Positions 23,684 to 31,411 of a stretch of DNA of 35,205 bases are shown here, one piece after another (the first letter of the stretch is position 1; the number at the start of each line of letters is the position of its first letter). The position numbers were made by a program, and so were the translations under genes. Origin of the DNA: Bryobacterales bacterium (GTDB lineage: Bacteria; Acidobacteriota; Terriglobia; Bryobacterales; Bryobacteraceae); contig PLDF01000370.1 of NCBI GenBank assembly GCA_003135055.1, positions 1 to 35,205 of the forward strand, read 5' to 3'. Below the pieces are notes generated by a model that ran no database searches, was not told where the DNA came from, and was given only the letters and a program-made list of their open reading frames with translations.

Positions 23684-25522
23684 TTACCACAAATAGTCTT
23701 TGGCGATTTCGCGTTTATCATAGCCGTCTAACACGTGCACCACTCTGATCTTCTTAACCGACACAGGCGAAAGCTGGCCGATCGGAATATAAATAATGGT
23801 GCGGCCGCTGCGCGCGGCGATGGTCTTGAAGATCGAGCGCGGCGGTTTGGCGGCTACGTAAACCACGTACTGGTAAATGGAATAGTCGATGGCCGCCAGC
23901 AGCAGGCGCTCGGATTTCGATTCGGCTAACTCGTATTCGGGGTCCTGCCAGACGTCGTACATGCGGCGCGGCGGCAGGCTCATCAGAAAGCCGCCGTACT
24001 CGGCGCGGCCAATGCCCGGTCCTACCAGGTTGTCGAAGGGAAACGTGGAGTAATACGCCATGTCCGATTCGTTCTGGTTCTCGCCCAGCCAGGTGGTCGT
24101 GTAGCGGTACCGGTTGTCGCGGTCCTCGTCGAAGATCACCACCACCGAGCCAACTTCGCCGTGGATCTTTTGGAATTGGCGGACGTAGATGCGGCGCTCA
24201 TACCACTTGCGAATGGTCTCGCGCATGTCGATGCCGTCGAGAATGGACGTGGTGAACGGCTCCACGCGCACGCGCTCTTCCGAAAGCAGGCTCTTGCCCT
24301 TCTTCTTCAGATAGCGGCCGTAATCTTCGACCACCAGATCTTCGGGCGGATACGAACAGATGCTGGTTCCGTTCAACTGGCTGGCCCACTCGCCGGGAAT
24401 CTGCTCCTTCTTGCGGGCTTTCAGACCATACGGGCGCAGACGCCGCTTACTGCCGGGCAGACGGCGGCGCAGACGGATCTTGCGCGTGTCCCGCCACATG
24501 GCTTCGCCGGAGATGCGCACCGTCGGCAGGTCGCTTTCCTGAGGTTGCGGCGGATAGCGGCCGGCGAATTCCCACACTTCCCAGGCGTAGTTGTCGCCGG
24601 CGATGCCGCGCGCGGCCACCGTCATATCGAACAGGCTCGCGGAAAGCTCGTTGCCGGCGAGCGCGAGGTTGCGGGAATAGCGCGCCAACAGGCGGCGCTG
24701 CCAGTGCACGATGCGCTCGCCGGAGTTGGCCTCGTGGTCTTTCTCGGCGCCGCGGAACATGGCTAATTGCGCGTGACGGCGGTCGATGGAGCCGGCGTCC
24801 TGCATGGATTCGCGGAATTGCTCGTAGCGCCATTCCAGCTGCGGGTATTCGGCGGCGATCTCGGCGAGCGATTCGGGATGCGGATTCAGCAACTCGATGC
24901 CATCGCGGCGCGTGCGCGCCAGAGGCTGCGCTTGCGGCTCCTCCATGGCGTCGAGCAGCGGGTCGAGCAGGTTCAGGGAAACCACGACGAAGACATTCGC
25001 GGAGGGGTCGGCGCCTTGCAACTTCCAGGCGATGCCAGCGGCGTGGCGCGCGAGCTCCGCGGAGCGCGGTTGCGGATAGACGCGGTAGGCTTCCACATAG
25101 CGATCGAGGCCGATGTGGCGGATGGCGTACGGGTCGGGGTAAGCGTCTTTCACATGCGGCCGCTCGGCCGCTTCGGGGTCGGCGAAAACAATCTCCGCGC
25201 CGATTTCGAGGCCCGTGCGGATGGCTTCGGTGAAGGGATCGGCCGGCTCCACCAGCACGTAAACGGCTTCGGAGTTTTCGTTTTTGGAATCGTCGGGATA
25301 GAAGATCAGCGACATGGCGGGCAGACGCGCCACGGCGCGCATCCAGGCCGGTTGCAGCGTGGCGGGCAGCTCAAGCGCGACGGTTTGCGGACGCTCGCGC
25401 AAGATCGCCTGGCGCACTTCGAGGGCGAATTCCATCCGGCCGGGCGCCACCGGAAAATAGATGAACCGGCCTCGCCGCAAACTGCCGGCGTCAGGTAACG
25501 GAGGTGCGGTCCCGGCGGACAT
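23684..25522 (-). CDS. Large protein of unknown function coupled to MoxR ATPase; TraB/DUF5682-like N-terminus suspected
   Basis: 612 residues, soluble, no signal peptide. The N-terminal third (RGRFIYFPVAPGRMEFALEV, ILRERPQTVALELP, MSLIFYPDD, PFTEAIRTGLEIGAEIVFADPE) follows the layout of the TraB/EreA-like superfamily and of DUF5682 proteins, which also accompany MoxR ATPases; this is pattern memory, not an alignment. The middle is helical (RYEQFRESMQDAGSIDRRHAQLAMFRGAEKDHEAN) with a basic segment (KIRLRRRLPGSKRRLRPYGLKARKK). The C-terminal third has LDGIDMRETIRKWYERRIYVRQF, VVVIFDEDRDNRYRY and IGRAEYGGFLMSLPPRRMYDVW, which I cannot assign. It overlaps the ATPase gene by 32 bases, implying coupled translation and probably a physical complex. 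Confidence 0.75.
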   Translation of the reverse strand: MSAGTAPPLPDAGSLRRGRFIYFPVAPGRMEFALEVRQAILRERPQTVALELPATLQPAWMRAVARLPAMSLIFYPDDSKNENSEAVYVLVEPADPFTEAIRTGLEIGAEIVFADPEAAERPHVKDAYPDPYAIRHIGLDRYVEAYRVYPQPRSAELARHAAGIAWKLQGADPSANVFVVVSLNLLDPLLDAMEEPQAQPLARTRRDGIELLNPHPESLAEIAAEYPQLEWRYEQFRESMQDAGSIDRRHAQLAMFRGAEKDHEANSGERIVHWQRRLLARYSRNLALAGNELSASLFDMTVAARGIAGDNYAWEVWEFAGRYPPQPQESDLPTVRISGEAMWRDTRKIRLRRRLPGSKRRLRPYGLKARKKEQIPGEWASQLNGTSICSYPPEDLVVEDYGRYLKKKGKSLLSEERVRVEPFTTSILDGIDMRETIRKWYERRIYVRQFQKIHGEVGSVVVIFDEDRDNRYRYTTTWLGENQNESDMAYYSTFPFDNLVGPGIGRAEYGGFLMSLPPRRMYDVWQDPEYELAESKSERLLLAAIDYSIYQYVVYVAAKPPRSIFKTIAARSGRTIIYIPIGQLSPVSVKKIRVVHVLDGYDKREIAKDYLW

Positions 25523-26333
25523 AACGGAGCGCCTCTTCTCCCAATACCTGCCTCACTGAAAGCTCCAGCGAGCCGGTTTCGTGCGCACGCCCGGTGGCCA
25601 GGCTCTTCAATTTGATGGCGAAACGCGCCACATTGATGCCGTCGCGCACGGTATAACGCTCGTCGGCGGCGTGCGCGAGCTGCAGGAAATCGGTGACATA
25701 GGTCAGAATGCGTTCTTCCGCGAACGGCAAATTCTCTTTGAGGATCTGGTATTCCTCGTCGCGCTCGGGAAAATCGATGAAGATCTGCGGCTGCAGGCGC
25801 GAGTGGATATACTCGGGCAGCTCGAAGGTGGAAGCATCGTCGTTCATGGTAGCGACCAGGCGGAAATTCGGATGCGCCTTGATCTTGATGCCCGCCACGA
25901 TGGATTCGACGTAGCGGCGGTTATCGAGCAGCGGCGCAAGGCTGGCCCAGCTCTTCTCGCTCATGCGGTTGCCCTCGTCCAAAATGGCGATGCCGCCGCG
26001 GATCATGGCGGTCACCAGGGGAGAAGCGACATAGCGCAGGTTGCCCGCGCCCTCGATGACCGGCGTCACCAGCAGATCTTCCGGCCGGGTGTCGAGCGTG
26101 GCTTGCAGGATGTAGACCTCGCGCCCCATGCGCCGCGCGCCGGCGTAGGCCAGCGTGGTTTTCCCAACGCCGGGTTTGCCCAGCAGGCGCGGATTCATGG
26201 GCAGATCCTGCTCGTTGACCACCATCCACGCGGCGAGCAACTGCCGCATCAGCTCGTCCTGTCCCACCCACTGGATGGTCAGCTCGTCGGGGTGAGCGAG
26301 ATGCAGCGTGACGCCATCGATTTCAACGGTCAT
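25491..26333 (-). CDS. MoxR-type AAA+ ATPase
   Basis: 280 residues. Walker A GKPGVGKT at residues 52-59; Walker B GIAILDEGNRMS; sensor-1 region FRLVATMNDDAS; arginine-finger region YIHSRLQPQIFIDFPERDEEY; and a C-terminal helical lid. MoxR proteins remodel or assemble partner protein complexes, usually with a VWA-domain partner encoded nearby. No VWA gene is visible here, and the sole obvious partner is the overlapping 612-residue gene. The ATG at 26333 is the only plausible start. The pair follows the flagellar genes on the same strand by about 135 bp, so it may be expressed separately; the GC-rich dyad at about 26387-26430 could separate the units. Confidence 0.9.
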   Translation of the reverse strand: MTVEIDGVTLHLAHPDELTIQWVGQDELMRQLLAAWMVVNEQDLPMNPRLLGKPGVGKTTLAYAGARRMGREVYILQATLDTRPEDLLVTPVIEGAGNLRYVASPLVTAMIRGGIAILDEGNRMSEKSWASLAPLLDNRRYVESIVAGIKIKAHPNFRLVATMNDDASTFELPEYIHSRLQPQIFIDFPERDEEYQILKENLPFAEERILTYVTDFLQLAHAADERYTVRDGINVARFAIKLKSLATGRAHETGSLELSVRQVLGEEALRYVRRDRTSVT

Positions 26334-26468
26334 TGGTATCGGTAATCTTCAGTAGTCTTCACTCACAACGCGGCGAGCGGAGAGAGACAAACAGCCGGGC
26401 TTCCGGCACGCCCGGATCGGCCGCGTTCGGTCTCCGCTGCAATTCCTTGCCCGCGCGGTGAATCCTAA

Positions 26469-26858
26469 TTATAGGTTGTTCAGGACGAGTTGGTGGACCT
26501 TGATCAGCAAATCGATTTCCTGGCGCGGGACTTCGAGGGCGGCGGCGATTCGGTCGGAAGAGTCGCCGTTGCGGTGCAGGCGTAGCGCCTGCGACCGCCG
26601 CGTGACATTCATGCTGGGCCTGGAGGTTCCCGGCAATATCTCAACCGGCGGCTGCAATCTTGCGGACTGCAGCTCCGACGCGATGACGGCGTACTGCGAT
26701 TGCGCGGCCTCAATGGCGGCAGCGCACTCTTCGCGAACGGACTTCATGGTTAATTGGGCCGCGTGGCACAGCTTTTGCGCGCCATACAGCGCGTACAGGC
26801 TTACGGCCAGGGCGGCCATCGCCAGCGCGGTAACCAGCGCGGCAAGCGCAAGAATCAT
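26469..26858 (-). CDS. DUF2802/DUF6115-like flagellar-cluster membrane protein
   Basis: 129 residues: one N-terminal TM (MILALAALVTALAMAALAVSLYALYG), a coiled-coil-like middle (KSVREECAAAIEAAQSQYAVIASEL), and a C-terminal helix-turn-helix-like segment (ALRLHRNGDSSDRIAAALEVPRQEIDLLIKVHQL). This build and its place after flagellar genes resemble DUF2802/DUF6115 proteins of flagellar clusters; function unknown. The start at 26858 has AGGAG eight bases upstream. The ribosome site and first codons are duplicated at 26909-26945, where the original start would overlap the fliN-like stop. Confidence 0.7.
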   Translation of the reverse strand: MILALAALVTALAMAALAVSLYALYGAQKLCHAAQLTMKSVREECAAAIEAAQSQYAVIASELQSARLQPPVEILPGTSRPSMNVTRRSQALRLHRNGDSSDRIAAALEVPRQEIDLLIKVHQLVLNNL

Positions 26859-26871
26859 CGCAGACTCCTGA
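26835..26871 (-). repeat. 37-bp direct repeat, copy 1 (functional start of the DUF2802-like gene)
   Basis: CAGCGCGGCAAGCGC..ATCATCGCAGACTCCTGA is identical to 26909-26945 except for one base. It carries the ribosome site and codons 1-8 of the downstream gene. Confidence 0.9.
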
Positions 26872-26908
26872 GAGTGGGGTGTAGTGACAGACCGGGAGGT
26901 CTGTCGGA
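26872..26908 (+). mobile_element. 37-bp palindromic insert between the two direct repeats
   Basis: GAGTGGGGTGTAGT, then GACAGACC-GGGA-GGTCTGTC (26886-26905) and GGA. The perfect hairpin and GTGGGG motif match other palindromes here (21474-21593). It separates what was probably an overlapping fliN/DUF2802 gene junction. Transposition is inferred from the duplication. Confidence 0.5.
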
Positions 26909-26945
26909 CAGCGCGGCAAGCGCGAGAATCATCGCAGACTCCTGA
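26909..26945 (-). repeat. 37-bp direct repeat, copy 2 (fliN-like stop and abandoned start)
   Basis: Contains the end of the fliN-like gene and an ATGA in which the stop overlaps an ATG followed by the same eight codons (MILALAAL) as the downstream gene. That frame is now broken by the palindromic insert. Confidence 0.85.
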
Positions 26946-27792
26946 TCCGCTCCTGGCGGCTCGCGATTTCGAGGATGCGCACGCCGTAGTTGCCGTCCAC
27001 AACCACAACTTCGCCGCGCGCAATCAGGCACTGGTTGACCAGCACTTCCACGGGCTCGTTCACGCTACGGTTCAACTCCACGATGGAGCCGGTGGTCAGT
27101 TTGATGACGTCCTTCATGGGAAGCTGCGTCCGGCCGAAGGAGATGCTCACCGGCAGATCCACGTCCAGCAGCAGATTCATGGTCCGCGACCGGGCGGGCA
27201 AGGTTGCGGTCCCCGTGTCCGCGGGGTTTACCGTCGCCAGCTCGCCCGGCCGCTCCTCCACGCGCTGCGGCGTGGCGACGACTTCGAGAAGCCTGGGACT
27301 GAACGCAACCAGCAGCGGAGCGAGTGGCGCGTCAGCGAATGAGAGCGAGACACGCGCCCACTCTTCGATGCCGGCATCGGGGGCGCGCTCCGCTCCGCCT
27401 TCGCAGGTCACCTCGCGGCCCAACACCGAGCCAATGGCGCGCGCCACGGGCGAAAGAGCCTGGCCGAGGATTTCCAGCCACGTGTTCCTGGCTTCGTCAA
27501 TCTCCACCGTATCGAGGCCGGCGGCCTTGAGCGTCACCGTGCCCGCTTGTTCCCAAGCGGTACGCGGCGCACCCACCCAAATCTTCATCTCCGGCGCGAA
27601 TTGCAGCGGCTGTTCCCACCACAGCATCTGGTCTTGCGGATCGGCCACAACGTCGGCGACGGTTCCGCTGGCGGCTTGCCACTTCGCCTCGGGACGCTGC
27701 TCAGCCATCGATTCGAGCACCTGCGCCAGGCTCTCGGCGAACTGGTCGAGCAATGCGCGCACCGGTTCAACGGCGTCCAGCTTCTCGTTCAC
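26929..27792 (-). CDS. fliN: FliN-type flagellar motor switch protein with N-terminal extension
   Basis: 287 residues. The C-terminal ~75 residues are a SpoA/FliN domain: MNLLLDVDLPVSISFGRTQL, then KDVIKLTTGSIVELNRSVNEPVEVLVNQCLIARGEVVVVDGNYGVRILEI. The preceding ~200 residues (EILGQALSPVARAIGSVLGREVTCEGG..., VSLSFADAPLAPLLVAFSP) look like a FliY/FliM-type middle domain, so this is a longer FliN than in E. coli. It forms the cytoplasmic C-ring that binds CheY-P and sets rotation. The GTG start at 27792 overlaps the fliA stop (GTGA); the longer frame to 27822 is rejected. The stop lies in the duplicated 37-bp segment. Confidence 0.85.
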   Translation of the reverse strand: MNEKLDAVEPVRALLDQFAESLAQVLESMAEQRPEAKWQAASGTVADVVADPQDQMLWWEQPLQFAPEMKIWVGAPRTAWEQAGTVTLKAAGLDTVEIDEARNTWLEILGQALSPVARAIGSVLGREVTCEGGAERAPDAGIEEWARVSLSFADAPLAPLLVAFSPRLLEVVATPQRVEERPGELATVNPADTGTATLPARSRTMNLLLDVDLPVSISFGRTQLPMKDVIKLTTGSIVELNRSVNEPVEVLVNQCLIARGEVVVVDGNYGVRILEIASRQERIRSLR

Positions 27793-28544
27793 GCGGTCAC
27801 CAACCCATGCTGCGTGGGCCACTGGACGGCCAGCTTGCCGCGCAGCCGCAGGATGGCCTGCGATTTCAATTGCGAGATCCGCGATTCATGCAGATGGACC
27901 ACCTGTGCGATCTCGCGCAGCGTCAATTCCTCTTTGTAATAAAGGCTGAGCACGGTGCGCTCCATTTCCGGGATTTCGTCGATGCTTTCCGCGAGCAGCC
28001 GCTCCAGCTCGGAACGCTCGAGCAATGTCGAGGGAAGATTGTCGGTAGTGTCCGGGATGTAATTCAGAAGATCCTGGCCCTGTTCGCCTCCCGCGCACTC
28101 CAGGCTGGCGATGTTGAGGCCGCGGATTTCCACCAGCCACTCGTGATACTCTTCGAGCGGGATTTCGAGCTGCGCGGCCACTTCGTCCTCGGCCGGCGCG
28201 CGCTTGAGCCGCTGTTCCGCGGCCGATATGGCTTTCTCGATCTGCTTGGACCGGTGGCGCTTTTGCCGCGGCGCCCAGTCGAGCCCGCGGAGGCTGTCCA
28301 GAATCGCGCCGCGGATCTTGTACTCGGCGTAGGTTCTGAGCTTCACGTTCTGGGTGGGGTCGAATTTGTCGATGGCCGAGATGAGGCCAACCACGCCGGT
28401 GGAAACCAGATCGTCAAGGCTGATATTTTCCGGCAAGCGTTCGTGGATGCGGCGCGCGATCAGGCGCACTTGCGGCAGGTGCTCGAGAATGAGCCGCTCG
28501 CGTTCGTCTTGATCGATGGTTTCTGAAACCGCTAATGAGTACAT
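27789..28544 (-). CDS. fliA: Flagellar RNA polymerase sigma factor FliA (sigma-28)
   Basis: 251 residues with sigma-2 (HLPQVRLIARRIHERLPENISLDDLVSTGVVGLISAIDKFDP, then LRTYAEYKIRGAILDSLRGLDWAPRQKRHR), sigma-3 (IEKAISAAEQRLKRAPAEDEVAAQL) and sigma-4 (MERTVLSLYYKEELTLREIAQVVHLHESRISQLKSQAILRLR), all in the FliA/WhiG pattern. It directs transcription of late flagellar and chemotaxis genes and is normally held by FlgM. ATG 28544 follows GAGGAAAG, a good ribosome site. It lies 28 bases after flhF, and no flhG (fleN) ATPase gene stands between them, unlike the common flhF-flhG-fliA order. Confidence 0.95.
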   Translation of the reverse strand: MYSLAVSETIDQDERERLILEHLPQVRLIARRIHERLPENISLDDLVSTGVVGLISAIDKFDPTQNVKLRTYAEYKIRGAILDSLRGLDWAPRQKRHRSKQIEKAISAAEQRLKRAPAEDEVAAQLEIPLEEYHEWLVEIRGLNIASLECAGGEQGQDLLNYIPDTTDNLPSTLLERSELERLLAESIDEIPEMERTVLSLYYKEELTLREIAQVVHLHESRISQLKSQAILRLRGKLAVQWPTQHGLVTA

Positions 28545-28572
28545 AAGCTTTCCTCAATTCACGCGGGTCTGG

Positions 28573-29712
28573 CTAGGCCACGGCCCGGCTTCTCAATCCC
28601 TGGCCGGAGAGAATCAGGCTGGTGAGCCGCCCGGGAGTGACTTCTTCCAGGTCTTCGGGAATGCGCTGTCCCGTGGCAAAGAACGAGAGCGGCATACCCG
28701 TGCGCACCGCTTCGTTGAAAATCGGGCCGAACGAGGAAGTCTCGTCCAGCTTGGTGAACACCAGCCGCTGCGGCTTGAAGACCTGATAGGCGTCCACCAT
28801 TCGCGCCATGTCGGCCGGTTTGACCGAAGCCGCCAGCGCCAGTTGCGTATCGATATCGGGGCGCGTCGATAGAAAGCGCGCCAGAGTGGAGGAATCGCTG
28901 ATCTCGGTGAACCCAAGCCCCGGCGTATCGATCAGGATCAGGTCTTTGCTGCGGTTCTCTTCGATGCTCTGGGCCAGCGCCGATACGGTTTCGAGCACCT
29001 GAAAGCCGACGCCGAGAATGCCGGCATAGGACCGCAATTGCTCGGCGGCCGCGATGCGATGGTTATCCATCGAAATCATAAGCACCGGACGGCGGCAAGC
29101 CAGGCCGTAATTGACGGCCAGCTTGACCAGCGTAGTGGTTTTGCCGGCTCCGGGAGGCCCCACCAGAGCCGTAATGCGAGCGCCCGATTCGGTTCGGCCC
29201 AGGGCCGGCTTAACGGTGAAGCGCGATGCCAATTCCTGAACCAAGGCTTGCTGATAGGCGCCTGAATCGCGCGCTTGGTTGAGCTGGGCGACTTTCGAAC
29301 GCGCGCCGCCGCTCGAGCGGGATTCCGCGCTCTGCACGATTTCGCGCGCCAGGTCGGGATCGATTTCGTTGGCGGTCAGAACCGCGTAGGCGTCGGATAG
29401 ATCGGGCGCGCCGCTCAACCACTGTGGCGGCGCGAAGGCCGTGCGCGTGATGGCGCGGCGCATGCCTTCGAGTTCCTTCTTCAACTCGGCGACGTCATGG
29501 GAGAGGCTGTCGCGGGGCGTTGTTGCGGCGGCCGTCGCAGTTGCGTGCGGACCATCCGACGTGAGCGCGAAAACCACTTCGTATTCGCCCAGATGGCGCG
29601 CGTCGGGGGCGGCCTTGCGGCTTTCCACCAGCATCGCCTCGGGACCGAGTTCTTCGCGCGCCTCGGCGATGGCGCTTTCCACGGACCGGGAGTAGTAGGA
29701 TTTGATTTTCAT
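28573..29712 (-). CDS. flhF: Flagellar SRP-like GTPase FlhF
   Basis: 379 residues. N-terminal B domain (MKIKSYYSRSVESAIAEARE, ELGPEAMLVESR), an Ala/Thr-rich linker, then the NG GTPase core: G1 GPPGAGKTTTLVKLA, G2-like ISMDNHRIAAAEQLRSYAGILG, G3 DLILIDTPGLG, G4-like LVFTKLDET. It places flagella at the cell pole and helps assemble the basal body in polar flagellates. No Shine-Dalgarno site precedes ATG 29712. In most genomes it directly follows flhA; here flhA ends at 35003, 5.3 kb upstream in transcription direction. Confidence 0.95.
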   Translation of the reverse strand: MKIKSYYSRSVESAIAEAREELGPEAMLVESRKAAPDARHLGEYEVVFALTSDGPHATATAAATTPRDSLSHDVAELKKELEGMRRAITRTAFAPPQWLSGAPDLSDAYAVLTANEIDPDLAREIVQSAESRSSGGARSKVAQLNQARDSGAYQQALVQELASRFTVKPALGRTESGARITALVGPPGAGKTTTLVKLAVNYGLACRRPVLMISMDNHRIAAAEQLRSYAGILGVGFQVLETVSALAQSIEENRSKDLILIDTPGLGFTEISDSSTLARFLSTRPDIDTQLALAASVKPADMARMVDAYQVFKPQRLVFTKLDETSSFGPIFNEAVRTGMPLSFFATGQRIPEDLEEVTPGRLTSLILSGQGLRSRAVA

Positions 29713-29791
29713 CGGCGCAATCTGTCAGCCGTGTGATCCATCGGCAGATGCGCGGTTTTCTTTAGTTATTTAGTCCCCCGTGGCGCACGCA

Positions 29792-29824
29792 CTCATGCGT
29801 GCAGCGTTCACAATCGTGTGAACG
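29792..29824 (+). repeat. Inverted repeats in the flhF upstream gap
   Basis: GCACGCA-CTCA-TGCGTGC is followed directly by GCGTTCACA-ATCG-TGTGAACGC, a perfect 9-bp stem. They lie about 80 bp upstream of flhF at the left edge of the inserted region. The rest of 29713-29960 shows no gene. Confidence 0.6.
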
Positions 29825-29960
29825 CGCTTCGGTTCGGGCGAGATTGACACCCTGAAGATGCTGACTTTCGCTTAATGCTTTCCGATGTGGCCGTCCCGTC
29901 GCACGCCTGAGCTTTGCGTAATGGCCACCCACGGCATACGCAGATGCTAAGAATAGACAA

Positions 29961-30039
29961 GCGATTTATTTTCAATCACTTGCCTCGATTGTCAAACACC
30001 AATAAAGACGTCGCGCCCGGCTATTTCATTGACTCCGGA
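29961..30039 (+). repeat. TA-upstream repeat, copy 1
   Basis: About 78 bp from GCGATTTATTTTCAATC through ATTGACTCCGGA is similar to 30781-30856, upstream of the second toxin-antitoxin operon. It includes TTGACT at 30029-30034, which with TACGGT at 30052-30057 (17-bp spacing) could form the vapBC promoter. Confidence 0.55.
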
Positions 30040-30076
30040 TAGAGGCGGAGGTACGGTAAAGCCTTGGAGGGTTCCC

Positions 30077-30313
30077 ATGACAATCACCGTTGACCTCAAG
30101 CCAGAGGTTCAGGCAGAACTCGCCCGTCAGGCTGCTTTGCTTGGGAAGCCGGTTGAGGCCCATGCCGCGACGGTACTTGAAGAGTCTGTCGGTCTTCCGC
30201 CCGCGCATCCAGTTCCGATCGCCAAGAATATGGTCGAACTCTTCGCTCCCTTGCGCGGCCTCGATATCGATTTTGATCGTGACAAAGACCCCGGCCGGGA
30301 TATCGAATTGTGA
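30077..30313 (+). CDS. vapB: VapB-type antitoxin
   Basis: 78 residues: MTITVDLKPEVQAELARQAALLGKPVEAHAATVLEES, then a C-terminal stretch with FAPLRGLDIDFDRDKD that would bind the toxin. The N-terminal part looks like a ribbon-helix-helix DNA-binding fold. ATG 30077 is preceded by TTGGAGGG. The stop overlaps the vapC GTG (GTGA). A truncated relative starts at 31684. Confidence 0.82.
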   Translation: MTITVDLKPEVQAELARQAALLGKPVEAHAATVLEESVGLPPAHPVPIAKNMVELFAPLRGLDIDFDRDKDPGRDIEL

Positions 30314-30738
30314 AGGGTTACTTAGTTGACACCAACATTCCCTCCGAACTCACCCGCGAAACACCGGATGCCCGCGTAGCAGCTTTTCTCGAGAACGCGG
30401 GGAGAGAGAGCGTCTTCCTCAGCGCGATGACCGTTGGGGAAATCTGCAAAGGCATCGACATGCTTCCGGCGAGCCAGAAGCGGAACGCGCTACAAGACTG
30501 GCTCGACATGGATGTGCGTTCGTGGTTCGCCGGGCGGATCCTCCCTGTCACCGAGTCCATCGCTGAACGCTGGGGCCACTTAGCTGCGGCCGCGAAACGA
30601 AAAGGAGTCACGTTGGCGGTGGTGGACGGTGTCCTCGCCGCCACGGCCCTTGAACACGGCCTTACGCTCGTGACCCGCAACGTGAGGGACTTCGCCGTTC
30701 CCGGCGTCGTTCTTCTCAATCCTTGGGATGCGGTATGA
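30310..30738 (+). CDS. vapC: VapC-type PIN-domain toxin
   Basis: 142 residues. PIN acidic residues are visible: D7 in YLVDTN, E44 in TVGEICKG, an Asp near residue 105 in LAVVDGVLAATA, and the final Asp in TRNVRDF. These coordinate Mg2+ for RNA cleavage (often tRNA or rRNA in this family). The GTG start overlaps vapB and the frame is full length, so the module looks functional. It is located in the region separating flhA from flhF. Confidence 0.92.
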   Translation: MKGYLVDTNIPSELTRETPDARVAAFLENAGRESVFLSAMTVGEICKGIDMLPASQKRNALQDWLDMDVRSWFAGRILPVTESIAERWGHLAAAAKRKGVTLAVVDGVLAATALEHGLTLVTRNVRDFAVPGVVLLNPWDAV

Positions 30739-30780
30739 ATGCCCCGCTGAGGCAGGAGCCGAGTGCAGCTAAAGGAATCA

Positions 30781-30856
30781 GTGATTTAGTTTCAACGTCT
30801 TAAGCCTATTATTAAACACAAAGGACGTAATGTGCCGCTAAATTGTTGACACCGGA
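30781..30856 (+). repeat. TA-upstream repeat, copy 2
   Basis: GTGATTTAGTTTCAACG through TTGTTGACACCGGA aligns with 29961-30039. It contains TTGACA (30846-30851); an AT-rich ATAATAG follows about 15 bases later as a possible, short-spaced -10 element for the next operon. Confidence 0.55.
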
Positions 30857-30912
30857 GTTGTGGCCATAATAGGGTAGGGTTGGTCAAGAGACTCTTTCGA
30901 AAGGACACACCA

Positions 30913-31128
30913 GTGGTAATTGATCTGGAACCGGAACAGCAGCGTGTGGTCGACCTGGCGATTCAGTCGGGCGCGTTTCATAACTCGAATGAAGTGATCG
31001 CCACGGCTCTGTCGATGCTGGCCGAGGAAATCGAAGATGGGGCAATCTCGGAAGCGCGAAGCCATGAGCCGCGCTTCACGCTAGCCGAGGTGGAAGCGGA
31101 ATTGCGCGCACTCGGCAAACTAGAGTGA
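30913..31128 (+). CDS. ParD/RHH-type antitoxin
   Basis: 71 residues: DLEPEQQRVVDLAIQSGAFHNSNEVIATALSMLAEE is a ribbon-helix-helix antitoxin core, and RFTLAEVEAELRALGKLE the toxin-binding tail. GTG 30913 is chosen because GAAAGGA precedes it; the open frame reaches a TTG at 30880 without support. The stop overlaps the toxin GTG (GTGA). Confidence 0.8.
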   Translation: MVIDLEPEQQRVVDLAIQSGAFHNSNEVIATALSMLAEEIEDGAISEARSHEPRFTLAEVEAELRALGKLE

Positions 31129-31385
31129 CGGAATACCTCGTTACCTTCGCGGCCGCCGCCAAAAAGGAGTTGAAGGATTTGCCGTCCGATGCCATAGGCC
31201 GGGTGCTTCCCAAAATTCGCGAACTGGCTGGAGCCCCCCGTCCCGCCGGCTGCAAGAAGCTGCATGGCTATAAGGACCGCTGGCGGATTCGCGTGGGAAA
31301 CTACCGCGTCGTCTACGCGATTGATGACGGACGAAGGAGCGTGGACATAACACGCGTCGCTCACCGCAAGGACGCGTATGAATGA
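31125..31385 (+). CDS. RelE/ParE-superfamily toxin
   Basis: 86 residues with the RelE/ParE fold: EYLVTFAAAAKKELKDLP, then KIRELAGAPRPAGCKKLHGYKDRWRIRVGNYRVVYAIDDGRRSVDITRVAHRKDAYE. The C-terminal 'WRIRVGNYRVVYAI...HRKDAY' is the classic RelE-type signature, supporting ribosome-dependent mRNA cleavage; ParE-like gyrase inhibition cannot be excluded. Translationally coupled to the antitoxin by the GTGA overlap. Complete and probably active. Confidence 0.9.
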   Translation: MTEYLVTFAAAAKKELKDLPSDAIGRVLPKIRELAGAPRPAGCKKLHGYKDRWRIRVGNYRVVYAIDDGRRSVDITRVAHRKDAYE

Positions 31386-31411
31386 TGCCTGCACACACGT
31401 GGGTCCCTTTC

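Noticed and set aside
24767..25498. 243-codon plus-strand open frame
   Set aside because: Antisense to the 612-residue protein; no start context and no domain pattern.
29761..30010. Possible CRISPR-like array from the alternating inverted repeats upstream of flhF
   Set aside because: There is no regularly spaced direct repeat; only two adjacent hairpins and AT-rich sequence.
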